Origin: an uncultured Acidobacteriota bacterium | Lineage (GTDB): Bacteria > Acidobacteriota > Blastocatellia > RBC074 | Assembly: GCA_937967285.1 (NCBI GenBank) | Contig: CALBSU010000185.1 | Location: 1-7,097 of the forward strand | DNA length: 7,097 bases | Direction: 5' to 3' | Shown: positions 1 through 7,097 of the stretch, piece by piece | Position numbering within the stretch: the first letter of the stretch is position 1 | How the letters are laid out: each line of letters starts with the position of its first letter | Position numbers and translations under genes: made by a program | Notes under the pieces: model-generated | Database searches by the model: none | Seen by the model: the letters and a program-made list of their open reading frames with translations, nothing else | Told to the model about the DNA's origin: nothing

Positions 1-1
1 C

Positions 2-1654
<1,653 letters not shown>

Positions 1655-1672
1655 AGTTGGTTGCTTAATCAT

Positions 1673-2194
1673 ATGCGTGCGAAATCAGGTTATCTGCTGA
1701 TCACGATCGTCGTTCTCGCGCTCGACCAGTTGAGCAAGTACTGGGCTTTCCATTCGCTGAAGCCGGTTCTCTCGATCGAGGTCATCCCGGGGCTGTTCAG
1801 ATTCACTTACGCCACCAATCGCGGAGTGGCGTTCAGCCTCTTCGCCGACAGCGAGTTCAACGTGCCTGTCATCTTTGCGGTGATCTCTCTGGTGGCTGCG
1901 ATTCTGGTGCTGGCTTATCTGATCCGAACGCCCGGCAACAATATCCTCGGCAGCGCGGCGCTATCGCTGCTGCTGGCGGGGATCGTGGGCAATCTGATCG
2001 ATCGCGTCAGGCTTGGAGAGGTGATCGACTTCATCGACGTTCATCTGGCCGAGAAGTATACGTGGCCGACTTTCAATGTTGCCGATTCGGCGATCTGCGT
2101 CGGAGCGATCCTGCTCGCGATCGAGATGATCAGGGAAGAGCGTGCCGCGCGCCTGCGTCCCGTCGAAGGCGGACAGATCGGCTCAGCGGAGTAA
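1673..2194 (+). CDS. lspA: Lipoprotein signal peptidase (signal peptidase II)
   Basis: Inner-membrane aspartyl protease that removes the signal peptide of diacylglyceryl-modified prolipoproteins, acting after Lgt. The 173-residue length fits the family (about 150-175). All family boxes are present: LDQLSKYW with D18 in the first membrane helix, NRGVAFSLF (49-57), GNLIDR with D110, DFIDVH (119-124) and FNVADS with D138. D110 and D138 match the catalytic aspartates defined in Bacillus subtilis LspA. Four hydrophobic segments are visible at about 5-22, 63-84, 92-108 and 137-153, as expected. I chose the ATG at 1673 because it puts the first helix right at the N-terminus; an in-frame TTG at 1661 would add four residues. 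Neither start has a clear Shine-Dalgarno sequence, and the gene may be translated by coupling to ileS, whose stop is 18 bases upstream. lgt follows after 37 bases. Confidence 0.96.
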   Translation: MRAKSGYLLITIVVLALDQLSKYWAFHSLKPVLSIEVIPGLFRFTYATNRGVAFSLFADSEFNVPVIFAVISLVAAILVLAYLIRTPGNNILGSAALSLLLAGIVGNLIDRVRLGEVIDFIDVHLAEKYTWPTFNVADSAICVGAILLAIEMIREERAARLRPVEGGQIGSAE

Positions 2195-2221
2195 CTGCGA
2201 GCGAAATCAAATATCCAATCC

Positions 2222-2227
2222 GGAAGG
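2222..2227 (+). promoter_or_regulatory. Shine-Dalgarno-like site of lgt
   Basis: GGAAGG lies four bases before the ATG at 2232. The spacing is a little short, but this is the clearest purine-rich ribosome-binding site among the genes here. It supports starting lgt at 2232 rather than at the in-frame GTG at 2142, which would overlap the end of lspA and add a non-hydrophobic, poorly conserved N-terminus. Confidence 0.6.
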
Positions 2228-2231
2228 TCAA

Positions 2232-3086
2232 ATGTTCCCCGAACTTTTCAAACTCCCTTTTGTCGATATCACGCTGAATACATACGGACTGATGCTGGCG
2301 CTGGCTTTCGTGACCGGGCTGCTGGTGATGGCGCGGCTGGCGGCGCGTGACGGGCTGGACCGTCAGAAGGTTTACGATCTCGGCCTGTGGGTGCTGGCGG
2401 CTTCACTGATCGGATCGAAGCTGCTGATGGTCGTCACCGAATGGAACTCATACTACAGGGACAATCCCGGGCAGATCTTCTCGCTCGATTTCTTCCGATC
2501 GGGTGGCGTCTTCTACGGCGGATTTCTGGGCGCGGTGATCGCGTCGGTCGTCGTCATGCGTCTGTACAAGCTGCCGTGGTGGAGGACCGCTGACGCCTGT
2601 GCGCCGGGCATTGCGATCGGGCAGGCGATCGGCCGGCTGGGATGTTTCAGCGCCGGCTGCTGCTGGGGCAAGCCGACCACGGCGTGGTGCGGCGTGCATT
2701 TCACCGACAAGGGACATGAAACGACGGGAGTGCCGACGCTGGTCTCACATCTTTCGGATCCCATCCAGCAGAATGTCTGGTCCGAGCGGCTGGGCGGTAT
2801 CCTGGCGCCGGTCAATCTCCATCCGACGCAGCTCTACGAGGCGGCGGCGACCTTCGTTCTGTTCCTGCTGCTGCTCGTCCTCTTTCGCCGCCGTGCATTC
2901 CACGGGCAGATAATTCTGATCTATGCGGCCCTCTATGCGGTCGCCCGTTTCATCATCGAATTCTGGCGCGACGATCCGAGGGGCGAGGTCTACGGGCTCT
3001 CGACCTCCCAGTTCATTGCGATTCTGCTCTTTGCCGGTGCGGTCATCGGATATTTCTGGCGTCGGAGAACGGCTGTCGCCGCCTGA
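2232..3086 (+). CDS. lgt: Phosphatidylglycerol--prolipoprotein diacylglyceryl transferase
   Basis: Inner-membrane enzyme that moves diacylglycerol from phosphatidylglycerol to the lipobox cysteine of prolipoproteins, the first step of lipoprotein maturation. The 284 residues match the family. Visible marks are YGLM near the N-terminus (18-21), SGGVFYGGFLG (90-100), GRLGCF with R135, a Cys-rich stretch AGCCWGKPT (141-149), HPTQLYE (197-203), and ARFIIEFWR near the C-terminus (238-246). R135 corresponds to the essential E. coli R143, and an arginine in the last segment should correspond to essential E. coli R239. About seven hydrophobic segments are spread through the protein. The position of the E. 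coli HGG histidine (H103) is Tyr95 here. I recall the Tyr and Cys-rich form as a known alternative Lgt lineage rather than a broken enzyme. The loop between AWCG and HPTQ (about 155-196) is polar and probably periplasmic. The gene sits directly after lspA, its pathway partner. Confidence 0.96.
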   Translation: MFPELFKLPFVDITLNTYGLMLALAFVTGLLVMARLAARDGLDRQKVYDLGLWVLAASLIGSKLLMVVTEWNSYYRDNPGQIFSLDFFRSGGVFYGGFLGAVIASVVVMRLYKLPWWRTADACAPGIAIGQAIGRLGCFSAGCCWGKPTTAWCGVHFTDKGHETTGVPTLVSHLSDPIQQNVWSERLGGILAPVNLHPTQLYEAAATFVLFLLLLVLFRRRAFHGQIILIYAALYAVARFIIEFWRDDPRGEVYGLSTSQFIAILLFAGAVIGYFWRRRTAVAA

Positions 3087-3140
3087 TCGGCGCGGACTCC
3101 GGAAACGCCGCGTCGACGCCCCGGTTTTTGAGAATCTCCA
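3087..3140 (+). other. 54-base spacer between lgt and the glycosyltransferase gene
   Basis: This is the longest gap in the window and marks the change from lipoprotein to polysaccharide genes. It holds a 10-base palindrome, GCGTCGACGC (about 3110-3119), followed shortly by CCCGG and five T residues (3125-3129). The palindrome has no loop and the stem does not extend cleanly, so I do not call a terminator. TGAGAA at 3129-3134 is a weak ribosome-binding candidate for the next gene. I see no convincing -35/-10 promoter. Confidence 0.35.
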
Positions 3141-5198
3141 ATGCGAATCGCCTGTTTCACACCGCTTCCGCCGAGCAGATCCGGCATTGCCGACTACAAT
3201 GCCGAGCTGTTGCCGTATCTCGCCGAGGGAGCCGAAATATCCGTCTTCGTCGAACAGGAGAAGGAGCTGCGCGAGAACCAGGGGCGCTCCGATTACGCAG
3301 TCTTCGATGCGATGCATTTCGACGAGATCGACGCCGGCGCTCCGTTCGATCTCTGCCTTTATCATCTCGGCAACAACCCCTATCACGAATTCGTATACGA
3401 TCGCGCGCTCAAAACGCCCGGAGTGATAGTGCTGCACGAGCACTGCCTGCATCATCTGATCGCGTGGAGGACGCTGGGCCGGGAAGCTCGCGAGGCATAC
3501 CGCGACGAGATGTTCTACGCCTACGGCCGAAACGGCGCGAGGATCGCGGATATGCGCTCCTACGGCGCGGTGAGCAGCGAATATCAGCAGTTTCTGCTGC
3601 CGCTCAACCGGCGACTGATCGAGCGCAGTCTCGGGATACTGGTGCACAACGAATATGCGGCTTCGCAGCTCGAAGGGCTGCAGGGCGATGTGCCCGTCGG
3701 GATCGTCAGGCATCATCTCTCGCCCGTTGCGCTCGAACTGGACCGTTTTGATCGCGAGGACTGCCGGCGTTCGCTCGGGATACCCGACGATGCGTTCGTC
3801 CTCTCTTCTCACGGGTTCGTCACCGAATCCAAGCGCATACCCGTTGTCCTGAGGGCCTTCAAGAGGCTGCTCAATCTGGTTCCAAATGCGTACTATGTCA
3901 TCGTCGGCGAAGATCACTGGAGGTGGAGCGTTGCTCCGCTGATCGAGGAGATGGACCTCGGCGACCGGGTGAGAATAACCGGCTACGTGACCGAGAAGGA
4001 TTTCTTCCGATATCTCAAGGCGGTGGACTGCATCGTCAACCTGAGGTATCCCACGGCGGGCGAGACATCAGGCACGCTGATCCGGTCGCTCGGCGCGGGC
4101 AAGCCGGTGATCGTCTCGGATTTCGGGCAGTTCGGCGACCTGCCGGATGAGATCTGTCTCAAGGTTGCGCTGGGGCCGAACGAGGAGAAGGATCTCGGAG
4201 CGAGGCTGCAGGCCCTCGCCTACCGGCCGAATCTGCGCGAGCGGCTCGGTCGCTCCGCCGCGGAATGGGTGCGCAGGGAGTGCGACATCTCGCGCTCCGC
4301 CGCCGGATACCTCGAGTTCGCCGATCGCGTCAGCAGGAAGAAGTCGACGCGACATCGCCGGGCTGAGCTCAAAAGAACCGGTTACCGGCTCGAATTCGAA
4401 GAAACTCCCGCGACGATCGAGTTCGATCATCGCGAGGCGCTCGATTACATCTCGGCTTTCTATTCCGACGACCCGCACGCCAGCTCGTATATCCGGCTTC
4501 ACCGCGAGAGGATTCTGCGGACCGCCGAACTGGTGCCCGCCGGCGCCCGGCGTGTTCTTGATCTGAGCAGCTATCTGCAGATGCCGCTGCTCGTTCACAG
4601 ATACGGCTCGGCGGATGAGATTCTGGTAACGAACTGGTGGGAGGGAAGCCCCGACGAGAAGCTCCAGACGGTCAGAAGCGCGATCACCGGAGAAGAGATC
4701 TCTTTCCGGATGAAGAATCTCGATGTCGAGCGCGAACCGTTCCCGTTCGAGGACGGCTCCTTCGATGTGGCGCTCTGCTGCGAGCTGATCGAGCACCTGC
4801 GCGAGGATCCGATGCACATGCTGACGGAACTGCATCGCGTGCTCGAATGGGGCGGCCTGTTGATACTGACCACTCCGAACATCGCCAGCGCCTTCAGTCT
4901 GCAGGAGAGCCTCGGCGGTCGCAGCCCGTATATTTACGGCCTCTACAATCGCAGCAACCCGGCCGATCGTCACAGCCGCGAATACACTCCGGCCGATGTC
5001 CGGATCGTCATGGAATCCGCGGGTTTCAAGGTCGTCCGGCTGTTTACTGAAGATGTCTGGCACCGGACCGACGAAGAGTTCCTTTCGTGGCTCGACCGGG
5101 CCGGAGTGCCGCGGGAACTGCGCGGAGACAACATCTTCGCCGTCGGGCGCAAGCAGAGCCGCCGGATCGACAGGTATCCACATGAGCTTTATGACTGA
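3141..5198 (+). CDS. Bifunctional GT4-like glycosyltransferase / class I SAM methyltransferase-like fusion
   Basis: A 685-residue soluble, probably cytoplasmic protein likely to build and modify a surface glycan. Residues 1 to about 400 form a GT-B glycosyltransferase: the N-terminus reads TPLPPSRSGIADYNAELLP, typical of GT4 enzymes, and the donor-binding half contains YYVIVGEDHW (251-260), RVRITGYV (276-283) and GETSGTLIRSLGAGKPVIVS (307-326). In the usual GT4 E-x7-E motif the second Glu is replaced by Arg315; E308 is kept nearby. A basic linker (about 398-430) leads to a methyltransferase-like domain (about 430-670). Its strongest marks are FPFEDGSFDVALCCELIEH (534-552), HRVLEWGGLLILTTPN (565-580), SPYIYG (595-600), and REYTPADV (613-620). 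The glycine-rich SAM motif I is absent: the equivalent stretch is VLDLSSYLQMP (472-482). I recall this form in methyltransferases of polysaccharide clusters. Frame and composition run unbroken through the join, so it looks like a true fusion. Sugar donor, acceptor and methylation target cannot be read from the sequence. The start ATG follows a weak TGAGAA. Confidence 0.88.
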   Translation: MRIACFTPLPPSRSGIADYNAELLPYLAEGAEISVFVEQEKELRENQGRSDYAVFDAMHFDEIDAGAPFDLCLYHLGNNPYHEFVYDRALKTPGVIVLHEHCLHHLIAWRTLGREAREAYRDEMFYAYGRNGARIADMRSYGAVSSEYQQFLLPLNRRLIERSLGILVHNEYAASQLEGLQGDVPVGIVRHHLSPVALELDRFDREDCRRSLGIPDDAFVLSSHGFVTESKRIPVVLRAFKRLLNLVPNAYYVIVGEDHWRWSVAPLIEEMDLGDRVRITGYVTEKDFFRYLKAVDCIVNLRYPTAGETSGTLIRSLGAGKPVIVSDFGQFGDLPDEICLKVALGPNEEKDLGARLQALAYRPNLRERLGRSAAEWVRRECDISRSAAGYLEFADRVSRKKSTRHRRAELKRTGYRLEFEETPATIEFDHREALDYISAFYSDDPHASSYIRLHRERILRTAELVPAGARRVLDLSSYLQMPLLVHRYGSADEILVTNWWEGSPDEKLQTVRSAITGEEISFRMKNLDVEREPFPFEDGSFDVALCCELIEHLREDPMHMLTELHRVLEWGGLLILTTPNIASAFSLQESLGGRSPYIYGLYNRSNPADRHSREYTPADVRIVMESAGFKVVRLFTEDVWHRTDEEFLSWLDRAGVPRELRGDNIFAVGRKQSRRIDRYPHELYD

Positions 5199-5216
5199 GC
5201 ACGCAGGCCGTTCCAG

Positions 5217-6473
<1,257 letters not shown>

Positions 6474-6491
6474 TTCGCAACGGCTGCTGAT

Positions 6492-7079
6492 ATGTTCATC
6501 GCCAAGATCATAAAATCGAATTCGCATGTCGATTATTCCGCAAGGGTGCTCGACTCGATGGAGACGGGGCAGGTTCCCGCGGTCGCGGACTACCATTTCG
6601 GCCGTTTCGTCGGCGTCTCGGTCGAGGGGGCGGTAGTCGTCGGCGTCATCTACAATTCACAGCTCATCAACCCTGAATACGGCAATTACGGACCACGTCT
6701 TTCGACGCCGAAGGAACTCAACGCGGTATTCAGTCCTGACTATCTGAATGAACAGGGCGTGATGATAGGTATTCTGCTGCTCGGCTGGCTGGACGCAGAC
6801 GGGAGTCACCAGCGGATACCGCGGCTGGTGCTGCCGATCAATGCAGAGGTCGAGACGCTCGACGATGACAGTGTCAGGGCTTTTCATCATGACTCCCGCG
6901 GATCGCTGCAGCTCTCCTACTATCCGCAGGTCGTGACGCACGCCGGAGCGTTCACATATCCGCTGCTCGATGCGATCGTCGACCAGCTCGAAGGGCTGAC
7001 CGCCGAGCGCGAGCGGATGCGACTGAATGTGCTGAGACGGTCATTGACCTGGCAGCAGACGGTCGGCGGAATCAAGTGA
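6492..7079 (+). CDS. Uncharacterised 195-residue protein, possible barrel-domain partner of a HerA-like ATPase
   Basis: A complete reading frame on the same strand, 18 bases after the ABC gene. I cannot name it firmly. Residues 1 to about 60 look like a small beta barrel, with alternating hydrophobic strands such as GRFVGVSVEGAVVVGVIY (37-54). A conserved-looking segment PEYGNYGPRLS follows (61-71), then FSPDYLNEQG (80-89) and a hydrophobic stretch VMIGILLLGWL (90-100) that is too short and too sandwiched to be a confident membrane helix. The tail (about 157-190) is helical and charged, with LDAIVDQLEGL and ERERMRLNVLRRSLTWQQ. There is no signal peptide and no catalytic motif. The barrel-like N-terminus recalls HAS-barrel domains of HerA-type DNA-translocating ATPases, or the small proteins encoded beside them; this is memory-based inference. 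The start ATG lacks any Shine-Dalgarno sequence, but no better in-frame start is apparent. It is less likely to belong to the polysaccharide block than to begin the next functional unit. Confidence 0.8.
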   Translation: MFIAKIIKSNSHVDYSARVLDSMETGQVPAVADYHFGRFVGVSVEGAVVVGVIYNSQLINPEYGNYGPRLSTPKELNAVFSPDYLNEQGVMIGILLLGWLDADGSHQRIPRLVLPINAEVETLDDDSVRAFHHDSRGSLQLSYYPQVVTHAGAFTYPLLDAIVDQLEGLTAERERMRLNVLRRSLTWQQTVGGIK

Positions 7080-7097
7080 TCCGGATCAGTTCCTGTC

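Noticed and set aside
3095..3130. Possible intrinsic terminator after lgt (palindrome GCGTCGACGC, then CCCGG and five T)
   Set aside because: The palindrome has no loop, the stem does not extend with matched bases, and the T run is short and separated from it. The downstream gene is on the same strand only 54 bases away.
3128..3751. Alternative + strand frame overlapping the glycosyltransferase start
   Set aside because: The translation is arginine- and serine-rich without motifs, whereas the frame starting at 3141 gives a textbook GT4 N-terminus.
2745..3917. Long open frame on the - strand (390 codons)
   Set aside because: It lies opposite lgt and the glycosyltransferase, both of which have clear family motifs. 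GC-rich genes often leave an open antisense frame, and its translation is low-complexity, charged and has no recognisable domain.
4340..4440. Possible frameshift or assembly join between the glycosyltransferase and methyltransferase domains
   Set aside because: The frame runs through without a stop, with even composition and a plausible basic linker, and there is no start codon with a ribosome-binding site for a separate methyltransferase gene. A real fusion is simpler.
4068..5183. Long open frame on the - strand (371 codons)
   Set aside because: It is the antisense of the glycosyltransferase-methyltransferase gene, with no family motif and composition typical of a reverse-complement shadow.
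6492..6600. Possible signal peptide or membrane anchor at the start of the 195-residue protein
   Set aside because: The N-terminus has only short hydrophobic strands interrupted by charged and polar residues, with no continuous hydrophobic core or cleavage site.

Overview
This is a GC-rich bacterial window with every credible gene on the + strand. It holds six protein-coding genes separated by gaps of 18, 37, 54, 18 and 18 bases, so it reads as one long co-directional run that may be one transcript. The genes suggest a Gram-negative, diderm bacterium: they include lipoprotein-processing enzymes and a Wzt-type O-polysaccharide export ATPase. The order ileS-lspA-lgt, the Cys-rich Lgt variant and the base composition would fit Acidobacteriota or a neighbouring lineage. 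That placement is a guess from gene order and protein style; nothing in the window settles it.

Region 1 (2-3086) is a housekeeping and lipoprotein block. It contains the C-terminal 550 residues of isoleucyl-tRNA synthetase (ileS, cut by the left edge), then signal peptidase II (lspA), then prolipoprotein diacylglyceryl transferase (lgt). Lgt attaches diacylglycerol to the lipobox cysteine and LspA then removes the signal peptide, so the two adjacent genes encode consecutive steps of lipoprotein maturation. ileS next to lspA is a common bacterial arrangement.

Region 2 (3141-6473) is a surface-polysaccharide block. A 685-residue protein joins a GT-B (GT4-like) glycosyltransferase to a class I SAM-dependent methyltransferase-like domain. 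It is followed 18 bases later by a Wzt-like ABC ATPase with a C-terminal carbohydrate-recognition domain. In known Wzt/Wzm systems the chain is capped, often by methylation, and the Wzt C-terminal domain can read the cap. The pair therefore suggests a modify-then-export module, but no Wzm permease lies in the window.

Region 3 (6492-7079) is a complete gene for a 195-residue protein that I cannot name with confidence. It has a beta-rich N-terminal part and a helical basic C-terminal tail, and vaguely resembles barrel-domain proteins encoded beside HerA-type ATPases. The window ends 18 bases after its stop.

I saw no tRNA, rRNA, CRISPR array, insertion sequence or convincing intrinsic terminator. 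No intergenic stretch exceeds 54 bases. Nothing here proves a new system. The best leads are the GT-methyltransferase fusion coupled to Wzt, the missing permease, and the uncharacterised last gene.
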